Counted from the stretch's first letter, positions 34,345-47,471 are shown. The stretch: DNA of 64,000 bases from Armillaria gallica (GCA_037576215.1 JBANDB010000002.1:2728001-2792000), one strand, 5' to 3'. Notes: generated by a model from the sequence alone, not told the origin. Made by a program: numbers and translations.

Positions 34345-34968
34345 TACCTTCTTTTCCGTGACTAGCATCAGCTCTCATCGTCTTCGTTTGCCTGGTAAAC
34401 CAGCTTCATCTTCGTTCCACGTTGGCGCTTCGGGTGACAAGACCAATTGAATAAGGTGCCGGAGGAATATAAGGCGTGAGAAGGGATTGAAAGAACGGGA
34501 AAGGTAGGTCTGAGATATCCAATTCACACTTATCTTTTTTTTTTACTTCACTTGCAGAAGGTGCGAGAACCTTGGCTAAGCGTCCAAAACGGAACAATGG
34601 TATACTCCATTTCCTTCCACGAGCTGGATCAATATCGGTGTTCTGTATCCTTTGGGAAACACGTCCCACCGATTAGCAACGAATCATGAGCAAGTCAAGC
34701 TCTCTGACACAATCTCTGTACCCACGACTTCTATGAGCGCAAGGGTTCGGCTTGAAGTCAGTACCCTGGACCTCACACGATGTTGATTAAGAGCGTGGCA
34801 GTGGTGAGTCCATGTAGGCATTTATAGCCATCTGATAACAGTTTTCATCATCTATTCATTTCACAGTTGGGCACGCCTATGCACCGTGTACTGTATTGAC
34901 GTATATTGTGGGTCCCAAGGACAAAGCAGCCGTCCACGCGTATACCTATAACGATTGCTTCAGGCCCG

Positions 34969-34992
34969 AGGCGCCTACGCATGCTATATAAA
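34969..34992 (+). promoter_or_regulatory. promoter of copy D: AGGCGCCT plus TATA
   Basis: AGGCGCCT at 34969-34976 and TATATAAA at 34985-34992, 64 bp before the ATG at 35056. Confidence 0.6.
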
Positions 34993-35055
34993 CCACCGAA
35001 TAGTCCGCAATCATTCTTCTCATACTTTCCCTCTTCCCTCTGTACCACTGCTCCA

Positions 35056-38000
35056 ATGTCCGGATCCCCATCAAAGCTGATACGCATGAAAGAAATCATC
35101 GACGAGGTGCGGGGAGGTGATGCAAAATATGCTTCAAGTGGATGGGTGATGATCAATGTGTTCTGCCATGCTTCTACCTGCTTATTTTCGTGGCTCATAG
35201 GACCAAGTGCCGATACTCAGCAAGGCAGTAGCGGAGAAACGGCTACGCCTGGAAGAGGGAGAGAACGAGCGCGCTCGTGTCGCAGCAGAAGAAGCCGTCA
35301 ATGTTGAGGTAGAATCTGAAACTGCTGCTGCTAAGCCTCTCACCGTGAAAGCTAAGGCTGGAACCGAAGCTGCCGCCAAGCCTCAAGAAGGCGAGGTTAT
35401 CAAGGAAACCTTTCGTATACCGAGCGGGCCAACCCTTGCAACGCCGGGACCCTCAGCCTCAGCTCCTCGGAGAACCGCAAGTCCAACAGTACCAAAGATC
35501 CCAGCCCAGCGACCCAAAAACCAGTCAGCTTGGTCAAGAGGCCCACCACAGACCGCGTCTTCATCACGATCTCAATCTCCAGCTCCTCAGAATACACCCG
35601 TTCGTGCAACTCATTCAAGACGTCCTAGTACGCTTGGCCAGGGTATACATATCAAAGTTGGAGTGAGCATTCCTCGGAATAATGTAGGAGCTACGAAGCA
35701 AGGTGAGTCGCATTCCGCCCCTTCTCATGCACGGCTAACCGTTGCAATGCCAGGACCCGCAGTGTCCTTCGGATCTATAGATGATGTTTCGGCGCTAATG
35801 TCGTCGTCACCCGCTGCCATGCCCCCGATAAAATCAGAGGGTGTCAAAACGTCTGGGACTGCTCCTGCAACGGTCAGCCAAGCAAACGGCAAGTCGTCGG
35901 TATCCATTGCGAAGCCAGGATCTTCGTCAAGTAGACCCTACAAGCCACGTAAACAGGACATTGCTAAATTGTTCCAGAATCTATCGTCGGCACTCTCGTC
36001 CCAAGCCTCTTCCGATACCTCATCTCCTAATATCAGAGCTTCAAATCTCCCGTCTTCATCACAGCCTCCCTCGATACCATCATCATCTCACCCGCCGTAT
36101 ACTTCCTTCGTTCCCCAAAATAGCATGCGACCCCAGCAGCCACATGCTGGTCCTAATGGTGGTGCTACTGGTTCTGGTCCAAGGTCGCCCCAGTATCAAC
36201 ATCAACGGCAGGTCCCTAATGGCAATGCCCCCCGTATACCGAGCGGGCCCGGCGGACTAGGGGCTCCACAAATGTCTGCGGGCCTCGGTAGTCCTCGTAT
36301 GACACCCCATCCTCCTCCTGAAAATATGCCTCCTCCAATGCAAACACAAATGTCATGGCCTCCCAATTACTATGTAAGTGCAGCGCTCTGGCGTCCTATC
36401 AGGTTCTTCTCATCTTTTTTTCTCAGTACATGGGCGACCAGCCATACATCTATCCGTGGTATCCAATGCAGCAGCATCAAATGCCGCCCCAACCACCTCA
36501 GCATCATCCGCAACCTCCCGGTGGGCATATTCCTCCCCATAATGGGATCCCCGTTTCTCCTCGCAATCATCCTCCGCCTCTACAAGGACCTGGAACTCCG
36601 ACTCTCACACATGCAGCACCTGCCCCACATCCACCTCACCTCCCACCCACCATGTCACACTCTTCCTCTGGAAGCATCGGCGGTTTGTCATCACCGCCCC
36701 CCACTCCCTCCTCTGCCTCGATACCTGGTACTGGCCGATTAATCACTAGCGCTAGCGCGTTTGTGCCCGGTCAACGGTCAAGTACTCGAGTTCCACTCAA
36801 AAATGCAGATGGGACGGAGATTAACTTGGAAAATCTCAAGAACCAGAAAGTCAGTCCCGCTCTGTCTGGCAGTGCACTTCCACCGGTCGTATCACCCGCA
36901 CATGGTAGTCCCAATTGTCGGTCCGTAATACGCAAGGAGTCTGAAGAGGAGCGGTCGAAACGCTTGGCAGGTGAGCGGGAGAAGAAGCTCGCCAAAGCCA
37001 AAGCAGAGGCAGATTCCAAAGCAAAGAAGGAGAAGGAGGAGAATGAACGTAGGGAGAAGGAGGAGAAGGAGAAAAGGGAGGAGGAAGCGAGAGAGCGCAA
37101 GGAGAAAGACGAGAAGGAGAGGTTGGAGAAGGAAGCGAAGGAGCGGTTGAAGAAGGAGGAAGAGGAGAAGGAGAAGGAGAAGGAGCGCCTCCGATTAGAG
37201 GAGGAGGAGCGGAAGAAGGCGGAGGAGGAGACTGAGAGGAAGCGACTTCAGCAGGAACAGGAGGAGGAGGAGAAGGAACGGATACACTTGGAAAAGAAAA
37301 AGAAAGAGAAAGATGAACAGAAAGAGCACGCTCGCATCGCAGAGGAAGAAGCTGCCAAGGTCAAAGCTGAAGCTGAAGCTGCCGCCGCCGCCAAACCTGA
37401 GGAAGGCGAGGTCATTGAGGAAACCTCAAGCGCCGATGCCGATGCCACTGTGACAAGCAAGGACAAGGCGAAGGAGAAGGATCTCCGAATCAATACCACG
37501 TCTCCCCCATCTGAGCTCCCCCGACGCCGCCGTGGTCCTCTCGACCTCTCGACCACCAGGACCAACATTCCCGCTCCCCTACCTTCCGCCCTTGCTACCG
37601 CTCGTATCATCGATGACTTAGGTCGCGTTCCTTATCCCGAAGGAATCAAGAGTCCGAGAGTTGAACTCAACATAAATGCTAAGGATGGTAAATTCAGGTG
37701 TGCTATCGTTGTTCATCGGTTACAAGCAACTGTGTTGATTTATTGATATTAGATATGACCGAGACTTCCTTCTGCAATTTATGTCAATATGCAAGGAGAA
37801 GCCCGAATCACTTCCTGATCTCGATGCTATCGGTCTTGTGCCGTCAGACCAGATTAACTACCCCATGAGTCGCGGAGGATCCGGGCGACATTGCCAGGGC
37901 TCTGGTGCTGTGCCACCTCAGCGCCAGAAATCCACCAGTCTCGGATTCAACCCAGGATCATCCTTCGGCAAAGGAGGTTCCAGCAGCACATTCAGCATGG

Positions 38001-40473
38001 GCGGTATGGGCAACTTTGCGACCAGCATAGGCGGGTCTAAGCTCGACAGCGACGACCGTTTCAATATGTCGAATAACATGCGTGCTGTGTCTGCCAGCGG
38101 TGCGACTCCTATGCCATTTGGCAATCGACCCTCCCAAATGCAGGGAACGGCGAGCCAAGGTGGTCCGGGTGGGGCACCCATGGGCAGCAACCGGACACGG
38201 AGCAAGCGTGGCGAGAAACGCAACGACAGCAACAGAGTACCGACTGGCCCTGGATCTCAGCACGGGTATAACATGGGTCACGGATCTTCAGCAGCTCTCG
38301 CTCAATCCATGCTTGAACCCGTTGCTCCATTGCAGCAAAGTGCCAATCGTTGGGACAGGCGCTTGCTCGGTTCCAACAATCCTGACTCTCCCGATGTCGT
38401 CGCCCGTAAGGTCAGGGGCCTTCTGAACAAGCTCACAATAGAAAAATTCGACTCCCTCTCCGATCAAATCATCGCATGGGCAAACAAGTTCGAGAAGGAC
38501 AAAGACGGCCGAACTCTCAATCAGGTCATTCACCTCGTCTTGGAGAGTGCCACTGATCAAGCTACATGGTCCGAGATGTATGCTCGTCTCTGTCGGAAGA
38601 TGATGGAGCGAATCAGTGTAAAGGTCCAGGAAAATAGTATCAAGAACGCTCAGGGAAAACCCATTGCTGGCGGTCAACTGTTCCGGAAATACCTTCTCAA
38701 CAGGTGTCAGGAAGATTTCGAACGTGGTTGGGTGACGAAAGAAGCTATTGCTGCAGCCACAGCTTTCAAGGCCATCCAGGATCAAGCTCCCAAGGCTGCG
38801 GCTGAGAAGGAAGGTGACGGAAAGGAGGAGATCGTGCTCTATTCCGACGAGTATTACGCCGTGCAGAAAGCGAAACGTCAAGGTCTCAGTTTGGTTAAGT
38901 TCATGGGTGAATTGTTCAAAACGCAGATGTTGACGGGGCGCGTCATACACAAATGTGTCAAGAAGTTGCTTGGAAACACTGAGAATCCTGGGGAAGAGGA
39001 GATCGAGTCCCTCTGCGTGCTTTTGACTACTGTTGGGAAATTGTTGGATACAACAAAGGCCCGGGCTCATATGGATGTCTACTTCTCGCGCATGAAGGGG
39101 TTTACAAAGAACTCTAATGTTAGCTTCCGTATGCAGTTCATGCTACAGGTACATTTTACGATATCGGCGAGTTACTCCTCTGACTAGCTGTGACTAGGAC
39201 GTCCTCGAACTGCGTGAGCGGAAGTGGGTTGGTCGTGATGCTGTTGCCGTGCCTACCACGATTGCTCAGATACACGAAGCAGTAAGCATCTTTCGGTTTC
39301 ATTCTGAGCATCACTGTATCGTTGCATTTTGAAGGCCGCAAAGGAGAAAGCCGCACAAGAGAAGAAATCGTATCAGTATCAGATGTTAATGTCTCTCCGG
39401 AGTGGAGAGCGAGGAGAATCCCCTCAAGTTGGTGCTGATGGTTGGGCAGTCGCTGGTGGTAACTCTGCTCCACGGCCTCCTTCCAAGGCCAGCGATCTGT
39501 CCAGGTTTGGTCAGATCAGCAACAGGGGCGCACCTCTTACCTTTGGTCCTCAGGGCAGCATTTACGCAGGCAAGAAAAACAAGCGAGAGTCTGTCCAACG
39601 ATCGAATTCTTCTTCGCAGGACATGTTTTCTATGCTTAATAATGACTCTACTGCAGAAGCCACGCCCAAAGGTAAAATTTCTCCTCGTCGTCAGAGTTGA
39701 CGATCTGACTTTATTCGCTTTATTAGAGATGCTCCAACGCAAACGTCTTGTTCTTGCCCCTTGGCCGAAATCAGTCGAGTGGCAGCAAAACGCACCGACG
39801 ACTGCAGAGTCTGAGGGTTCCTCAGACGAAGAATTCACCGCCGAAGTTGAACCTGTCGAGATGAGCCAAAAGGATGCTAAGAAGAAGATCGAAGAGTGTT
39901 GGGAGAAGTACTGGAGTACTCGTTGACTTATTCGGATGGCAAGGACGTGTTCCGTGTTTGGACATTCACGTGATTGATACGATACATATATATACATCGT
40001 CTCCCTCTCTTTCCCTCCTCAGTCGTTCTCTCTTTCTTTCCGAGATCTGAGGAGCTCACTACCGTGTTCTTTGGTACAGGACTCAGTCCATTAAAGAGGA
40101 TATCAAAGAATTTAGCGCTGTTCGGAATCTTGATAGAGCCGAAGTTTACTTCACGCAACTCCCTGCTAAACACCACCCTCTCTTGGTTGACAAGCTCATT
40201 TCATTTGCTATCGAGTCGAAGGAGGCAGACGCCCAGCTGGTGGCCGAGCTCTTCTTCCATGCATCGACGAAAAGCTTGTGTACGCTTGCTAATTTCGAGA
40301 GCGGATTTACTGGAGTCCTCGAGTACCTGGATGACATTGCCATCGATGCACCGATGGCCTTCAAGCTGATGGCAATTATGATGAAGGGGCCGGCCTTTGG
40401 TGATGAGCAACGGAGATACTTAGCTTCAAAGACGGACAGTGTCAAACTTGGGCTTTTATCTTCGGCTCGCTGA
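35056..40473 (+). CDS. eIF4G: translation initiation factor eIF4G, near full length (copy D)
   Basis: Nine exons (35056-35145, 35201-35702, 35754-36373, 36427-37697, 37753-39148, 39198-39281, 39335-39671, 39727-39895, 40080-40473) give about 1620 aa in one frame. Order: disordered Pro/Ser/Gln-rich N terminus with VSFGSIDD and YMGDQPYIYPWYPMQQ motifs, a long Glu/Lys coiled coil (about 36.94-37.4 kb), the eIF4E-binding motif YDRDFLLQF formed across the 37697/37753 splice, MIF4G (VVARKVRGLLNKL to LLTTVGKLLD), a Gly/Ser linker and MA3. It scaffolds cap-bound eIF4E and eIF4A. An insertion at 39897-40098 is removable as a new 184-bp intron. MIF4G carries some unusual changes (QENSIKN for QDDGIKN, GRVIHKC for ERIMHEC). 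It is the best candidate for a working eIF4G in the array, but the housekeeping gene may lie elsewhere. Confidence 0.85.
39896..40079 (+). other. candidate newly gained intron in copy D
   Basis: Other copies read KKKIEEDIKEF or close variants continuously here. Copy D has about 202 extra bp between GAAGAG and GATATC, flanked by AAGAG on both sides (39892-39896, 40094-40098). Splicing GTGTTG (39896) to TACAG (40079) restores the frame as KIEE-TQSIKE-DIKEF. The other introns of the gene are 49-55 bp. Confidence 0.65.
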
Positions 40474-43144
40474 TTTTGCCTTGCATCTCGTACTGTATCC
40501 CATTATCTCATAGACTCTTATGATGTACTTCACTGCTCAACAACAGCTTCCGACAGGTTGTTCTAAGGACCTTTCATGCGGTACAGTGCTACTAGACATC
40601 TTCTATTTCATGTATTGTGTAACGCAGTCTTCGAATGTAATACTTACTCCAGGCTCTTCCAGATGAGTCTACATTCAATTTTAATGCAAGACGAAGTAGA
40701 GACTCTTCGTAGGGTACACTGAAGAAAACGGACAATGATGCTTGAGCCTGAGATTGCAACTGCATTTTACGGCACTAGTCGCGCTCGATACCCAGAGCGG
40801 GGTATACCAAGAATTTAGTCGCAGAATGGCTGGACAATGCCGAAGTATGTTAGAAGGTGAAGGAGCGTAAGGCGGAATGTCCTAAAATGTCGAGATTGTG
40901 TCCAACTGATTCCGACAGGGAAAATTTCTACGTGGACTGCGCGCTCGGCGAGACGAGAACGTCAAAGGTGGAATGGGAGATATACGACAGGGTCCTTAGG
41001 GGGGGCAGGGAAACCAATGTGACTATACACAGGTGTGAGACAATGACACACGGACTCGTGTGTGAGGGACGTAGTGCTCGGGTCCACGAAAACGAACGAG
41101 GCGAGACAACAAGCGTGATACACGAACGGGGGATCAGGACACAGGAACACAACATGCGCGCAAACACAGGAACGTGAACAGGATACGAGAACGGGACAGG
41201 GAAGAATAGGCTTGGTGAAGCAGAGGGGATGAAAGAGAAGGAGGCGCACAATGAGCTTGATCCAAATGTCGAATAGAAATGACTTGGTGCTCCCTGAAAA
41301 AATACCGGTAGTCGAAGTCTTCGTACCGGTAGAGAAGTTGACAAAAGGGGTGGATGGTTTGTAGCACTACCACCAACGGTTGCAAGGATACGAAACAGCA
41401 TTATTTAACGTCAGGCCTGTGAGTGCCATCCATGGTCCCGACAATCTTTTGCGCAGCGTGAGCCTGTGAGGTGGTTCGGGAAACAAAGAATTGGTGGTCA
41501 GTTCTCTCTTCAGAGATTGTTGCCGTTCCAATGCCCGCTCCCATCCTTCCACCTCCTCCCCGATCTGTTCAACAGATGCCACGCCTTTCCTCTACCAATG
41601 CTGCATATTGGGTTCTCACAACAATGTCGGGATGTCATGCCAGTTTTGCGTCCAAGCGACGTAACGTTCGAGGGTTGGGGCAACAGGTGTTGGGATGGTT
41701 GGAGGAAGAGGGTGCTCGATGCTCGTCCAACGCCCTATGATCTGGAACATATCAATCGACACGGCTCTCGACTCCTTTTCGACTAGTGAAGATGCTCCAT
41801 CAAGCAGCGAGATATATGCCGGGATAGAGAGAACTCCTATGACAGATATTGTCCAAGGACTGGGTTTGGAAAATGTTTATGGTGTGAATTGGAGGATCTT
41901 AAGTTTGGTGTTGTCTACCAGCGGGAAGCTGAAGCAATCTCCAGCCGGGTGATGGACGTGTTCCATGCCATCGAGGCGGAGAACTGTGTAGAACGTCATT
42001 TTGCGGTCATCATCGGCTTTGGATTCGCCATAATCAGAAGACCTGGATGCAGCGACAAGGAGTGGAAGGATGTTGTTGAAGGGCGCCACGATACGTGAAC
42101 GGGGATGGAAGAAGAATGCGGATTCTCGATACGACAATCCTGAGATACTCTACAGATAGAGATGTTTGAGAATGTTTTGGATACGGATTGGAACGAGGCG
42201 AAGGAAATGGTGCATCGGTGCTGGATAAAGCCAGATGTTCGGGGTAGACCTTGGTATGGCTAGCCATTGGCCCTTTCTTTCATGGAAGCCTGCAGACCCG
42301 ATGACCGTTGTGAACTAGAGGGTTACCGAAAATACAATGGGTGAGGAGAGAACCGAATAATTGACTATCCCAAGCGAGACGCTCAGAGTGATAGTGAGTT
42401 GTTGGTCAACAGGTACACGTGGTCGTTGCACCATCAATGATTGATGATCATCGTCATACAAAGACCGTCTCTTCCATGACTAGCATCTCATTGCAGCATC
42501 ATCTTCATTTCACGTCGGCGTTCCGGGTGACAAGACCAATCAATCATAAGGCGCCGGAGAAATAGAAAGCGTAATCAGGGATCGAAAGAACGAGGAAGGT
42601 AGGTCTGAGATGCCCGTCCAATTTACACTTATTTCTATTTTACTTTACTTGCAGAAGGTGCGAGAACTTTGGCTAAGCGTCTAAGACAGAACAGTGGTAT
42701 ACCTCATGTCCTTCCACGAGCTGGATAAATATTGGCGTTCTGTATCCTTTGGGAAACGCGTCCCACCGATTAGCAACGAATCATGAGCAAGTCAAGCTCT
42801 TTGACACAATCTCTGTACCCACGTCTTCTATGAGCGCAAGGGTTTGGCTTGAGGTCGGTACCCTGAACCTCACGCAATGTTGATTAAGAGCGTGGTGAGT
42901 CCATGTAGGCATTTATAGCCATCTGATAACAGTTTTCATCATCTATTCATTTCACAGTTGGGCACGCCGGTGCACGTGTACTGTATTGACATGTATTGTG
43001 GGTCCCAAGGACAAAGCAGCCGTCCGCGAGTATACCTATAACGATTGCTCAGGCCCGAGGCGCCTATGCTTTCTATAAAAACCACTGAAAAGTCCGCAAT
43101 CATTCTTCTCATACTTTCCCTCTTCCCTCTGTACCACTGCTCCA
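40474..43144. repeat. unit-5 spacer without homeodomain gene
   Basis: The first 200 bp resembles the spacer after copies A-C but no homeodomain gene follows. 40.74-41.4 kb is not shared with the array; its minus strand is pyrimidine-rich and LTR-like. 41.4-42.1 kb has short frames of no known family. Array similarity returns at about 42.46 kb (TTGCAGAAGGTGCGAGAAC near 42.65 kb) and runs to the promoter of copy E. Confidence 0.45.
43058..43080 (+). promoter_or_regulatory. promoter of copy E: AGGCGCCT plus TATA
   Basis: AGGCGCCT at 43058-43065 and TATAAAA at 43074-43080, 65 bp before the ATG at 43145. Confidence 0.55.
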
Positions 43145-45868
43145 ATGTCCGGATCCCCATCAAAACTAATGAACATGAAAGAAGTTACCGACGAGGAGCG
43201 GGGAGGTGATGTGAAATATGTGTCAAGTGGATGGGTAATGATCAATGTGTTCTACCATGCTTCTACCTGCTTATTTTCGTGGCTCGTAGGGTCAAGTGCC
43301 GATACTCAGCAAGGCAACTACGGAGAAACGGCTACGCCTGGAGGAAGAAGGAGAGAACGAGCGCACTCGTGTCGCAGCAGAAGAAGCCGTCAATGCTGAG
43401 GTAGAATCTGAAACTGCTGCTGCTAAGCTTCCCAATTACTATGTAAGTGCAGTTCTCTGGCGTCCTATGCAGTTCTTCACATCTTTTTTTAGTACATGGG
43501 CGACCAGCCATACATGTATCCGTGGTATCCAATGCAGCAGCATCAAATGCCGCCCCAACCACCCCAGCATCATCCACGGCCTGCCGGTGGGCATGGCCCT
43601 CCCCGTAATGGGGTTCCCGTCTCTCCTCGCAATCATCCTCCGACTCTCACGCATGCAGCGCCTGCCTCACATCCTCCCCACCTCCCACCCACCATGTCAC
43701 ACTCTTCCTCTAGAAGCATTGGCGGTTTGTCATCACCATCCCCCACTCCCTCCTCCGCCTCGACAAATGGTACTGGCCGATTAAACACTAACGCTAGCGC
43801 GTTCATGCCCGGTCAACGGCAGAGTACTCGAGTTACAATCAAAAATGCACAGGGGAAAGAGATTAGTTTGGAAAATCTTAAGAACCAAAAACTCAGTACC
43901 GCTCTGTCTGGCACTGCGATTCCACCGGTCGCATCGCCCACGCGTGGCAAATTCAAACGACGGTCTGTTATGGTACGCATAGAGTCTGAAGAGGAGCGGT
44001 CGAAACGTCTGGCAGCTGAACGGGAGAAGGAACGCACCAAAGCCAAGGCAGAGGTGGATTCCAAAGCAGAGAAGGAGAAGGAGGGAAACGAACGTAGGGA
44101 GCGAGAGGCGAAAGCAACTAAAGAGAAACAGGAACGAGAAGCGGCTGAGAAGAAGCGGCTGGAGGAGGAGGCAGCTGAGAAGGAGCGGTTGAAGAAGGAG
44201 GAAGAGGAGAAGGAGAAGGAGCGCCTCCAATTAGAGGAGGAGCGGAAGAAAGAGCGCCTTCGAATCCTAGCGTACCAGGAGACTAAGAAGAAGCGACTTC
44301 AGCAAGAACAGGAAGAGAAAGAGCGCACAGAGGAAGAAGCCGCTAGGGTCAAGGCTGAAGTTGAAGCTGCTCCCCTTCCTTCCGCCCTTGCTACTGCTCG
44401 TACCATCGATGACTTAGGGCACGTTCCGTATCCCGAAGGAATCAAGCGTCCTAGAGTTGAACTCAACGTAAACGCTAAGGGTGGTAAATTCAGGTGTGCT
44501 ATCGTTGTTCATCGGTTACAAACAACTTTGCTGACTTGATATTGATATTAGATATGACCGAGACTTCCTTCTGCAATTTATGTCGATATGCAAGGAGAAG
44601 CCCGATTCACTTCTTGCTCTCGATGCTATCGGTATTGAGCCGTCAGACCAGATTAACTACCCCATGAGTCACGGAGGATCCGGGCGACATCCCCAGGGCT
44701 CTGGTGCTGTGCCACCTCAGCGCCAGAACTCTACCAGCCTCGGATTCAACCCTGGATCATCCTTCAGCGACGGAGGTTCCAGCAGCACGTTTAGTATGGG
44801 CGATATGGGCACCTTTGCGACGAGCATAGGCGGGTCTAAGCTCGACAACGAAGAACGATTCAATATGACCAATAACATGCATGCTGTTGCTGCGCCTACC
44901 ACGATTGCTCAGATACACGAAGCAGTGAGTATCCTTCAGTTCCATTATCCGGGCATTGCTATATAATCACGTTTTGAAGGTCGCAAAGGAGAAAGCCGCC
45001 CAAGAGAAAGAGTCGTATCAACGTCAAATGTCAATGTCTCTCGGCGGATCCCGCCGGGGTGGAGAACGAGGCGAATACCCTCAAGTTGGTGCTGATGGTT
45101 GGGCAGTCGTTGGTGGTAACTCTGCTCCACGGCCTCCTTCCAAGGTCGATCTGTCCAAGTTTGGTCAGATCAGAAGTGCACCTCTTACTTTTAGTCCTGA
45201 GAGCAGCATTTACGCAGGAAAGAAAGAGAAGCGAGAGTCTGTCCAACAAACGAATTTTTCTTCACTGGACATGTTTTCTATGCTTAATAATGACTCTACT
45301 GCAGAAGCTACACCCAAAGGTAAATTTTTCCCTCCTCGTCAGAGTTGACGATCTAACTTTATTTGATTTATCAGAAATGCTCCAACGCAAACGTCTTGTT
45401 CTTGCCCCTCAGCCGAAACCAGTCGCACACGAGAAAGAACCTGGACCTGTCGCGATGACGGACAGGGACGTTAAGAAGAGGATCGCAGAGAACATCAAAG
45501 AGTTTAGCGCCGTACGGAATCTTGATGAAGCAGAAGTTTACTTCACGCAACTTCCTGCTAAACACCACCCTCTCCTGGTCGACATGCTCATCTCATATGC
45601 CGTCGAGTCGAAGGAGGCAGACGCCCAGCTGGTGGCCGAGCTCTTCTCCCGAGCCTCGACCAAGAACCTCTGTACGATCGCTGATTTCGAGAGCGGGTTT
45701 GCTGAAGTTCTCGAGTTTCTGGATGACATTGCCATTGATGCGCCGATGGCTTTCAAGCTGATGGCAATTATGATGAAGGGGCCGGCCTTTGATGATAAGC
45801 AATTGACACGCTTAGCTTTGAAGACGGACAGTGTCAAAGTACTTCTGCTTTTATGTTGGACTCGCTGA
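43145..45868 (+). CDS. eIF4G-like copy E: eIF4E motif and MA3, MIF4G deleted
   Basis: Exons 43145-43234, 43290-43442, 43493-44493, 44552-44924, 44980-45319 and 45375-45868 give 816 aa in one frame. It keeps YMGDQPYMYPWYPMQQ, the coiled coil and the eIF4E-binding motif YDRDFLLQF (from 44552), then passes from NMTNNMH straight to AVAAPTTIAQIHEA, so the whole MIF4G domain is missing without loss of frame. MA3 follows but its end is diverged (VLLLLCWTR in place of LLGLLS). A second in-frame deletion removed about 330 residues of the N terminus (ETAAAK joined to LPNYY). A protein able to bind eIF4E but lacking the main eIF4A-binding domain would be expected to compete with eIF4G; this is inference. 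Confidence 0.78.
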
Positions 45869-47471
45869 TTCCGTGTTGCATCTGTTACTGTATCCGTTTC
45901 GTACTTTAGCATATTACTTACTCTACGGTACTTTCAGTGAATCCTCCGCTATATTTCAGACGCTATGCATTTTGATCCTCGCCACAGGTATACATATTTT
46001 TGTGAGTAGAGCTCTGATTGAATTTGACCAGACACGCATAATTAAGTTCGTTCGCCTAAATACCAGTTCTCGATATCATTGGACTTTTAAGGGAAGAGGG
46101 GCTGCTTGAAATCGACACTGATTGGCTAAGTAACGCGAAGTTCGTAAGGAGAAAAGTGTATTTGAAGTACAAACGATGAATGTATAGGATGCACATGTGC
46201 CTGGCTAGCAGGCGCTCATTTTATCCGAACTTTTAGCAGTCTCGAGAGATATCATTTCAACCACAAAAAAGGGTAAGAGAAGGTCTTGAAAGCTAGTGTG
46301 CTGTAGGCATGTCTATCAAATCGCCTGCCAAGGTCTCGAGCTCGCACCAGGATTTGCCGGCTTATCGTTGACAATGCAGGATATCCCCAGGTATCGAATA
46401 ATCGATATTTAGTCAACCTTTCGCAAGGGCCAGTTGTTCTCGTAAAGAATTGTTAGCATCGTCCGTGCCGGCAACAAGTGACAATGACAACATTGGCAGG
46501 TCAGTAGGCGTCGTCCTCATGAGCCTTGCGCAAAATCGGGAACTGGAACAGTAAGATATTCCGCGGATATTGGAAAAGGCTTGTTCAAGTTGGACAGCGT
46601 AAGAATAAAGAGCATAAATGCACGTGTATGAACCTGAAATCAACAGGGAGTCTGCATGAAGCATTGAGAGCGCCATAGAGCGGTGCTAGTACTATGTCGG
46701 TGAGAGAATGCGACAAGTAGATTACGCGTCGACAGAAAGGCGAGTGTGTATCATGTAGGAAATTAAATAAACTTGAAGATGAGTCTGGATGTGAACGGAA
46801 ATCGATCCTGGTGGTGGTAGACCTAGCATTGCTGAGTCGGTGACTGTCGTTGAGTAGACATTGCAAATACCTTCTCTTCCCTGACCAGCACTATCTCTCA
46901 TTGTTTTCGTTCACCACTGGCGCTCGGTGGTTAAGACACATCAAACAAGGCGCTGCAGTAACACAGGATCGTACTGAGAAGTGTTTGAGAGAACGGGCGA
47001 GGTACGTCTGGGATGCCCAATTTACTACCTTTCCCTTGGCACTTATTTTTTTGCTTGCAGAAGATGGGAGAACCTTTGTTAAGCGCCTGCCACGAATAAC
47101 GGTCGGGAACCTTTGATTATCGGCGACCTGTCTCCTGTAGTAAACACGCACCACCGACTGCAGCGAATCATGTCCAAGCTGAACTCTTCAGTCTCTCCAC
47201 TCACGATTTCTCTGGGTGCATCGGTGCCGGTAAGGGATTGGCTTGAGGGTAGTAGGGCCCTCAACATGCAGTATTGATTACCGAACTGGTGAGTGCATGT
47301 TGGGCACACGTATGCGCACCGTCTTTTTTAATTGACTGGTGGACCCTGAGGACAAGTCAGCAACTGTATGACAACACGATGCATCAGGCCCGAGGCGCCT
47401 ATGCCTTCTATATAAACCACTGAAAGTCGCCAACCATTCTTCTCACGGTGTCTCTCTGCCTTTCTTCTCCA
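45869..47471. repeat. unit-6 spacer without homeodomain gene
   Basis: Homologous to 50.5-52.09 kb and, more distantly, to the other spacers; contains minus-strand relic frames (46.41-46.87 kb). No intact gene. Promoter of copy F at 47393-47416. Confidence 0.5.
47393..47416 (+). promoter_or_regulatory. promoter of copy F: AGGCGCCT plus TATA
   Basis: AGGCGCCT at 47393-47400 and TATATAAA at 47409-47416, 56 bp before the ATG at 47472. Confidence 0.6.

Larger units (their letters stand above)
32691..35055. repeat. unit-4 spacer, split by a TIR element
   Basis: Unit spacer homologous to 8.78-10.44 kb up to 33431 and from 34345 on; the TIR element lies between. No intact gene. Promoter elements of copy D are at 34969-34992. 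Confidence 0.55.

Noticed and set aside
40740..41400. LTR retrotransposon (also 24.15-24.9 kb)
   Set aside because: Base composition is LTR-like, but no direct-repeat pair, primer-binding site or gag/pol frame was found.
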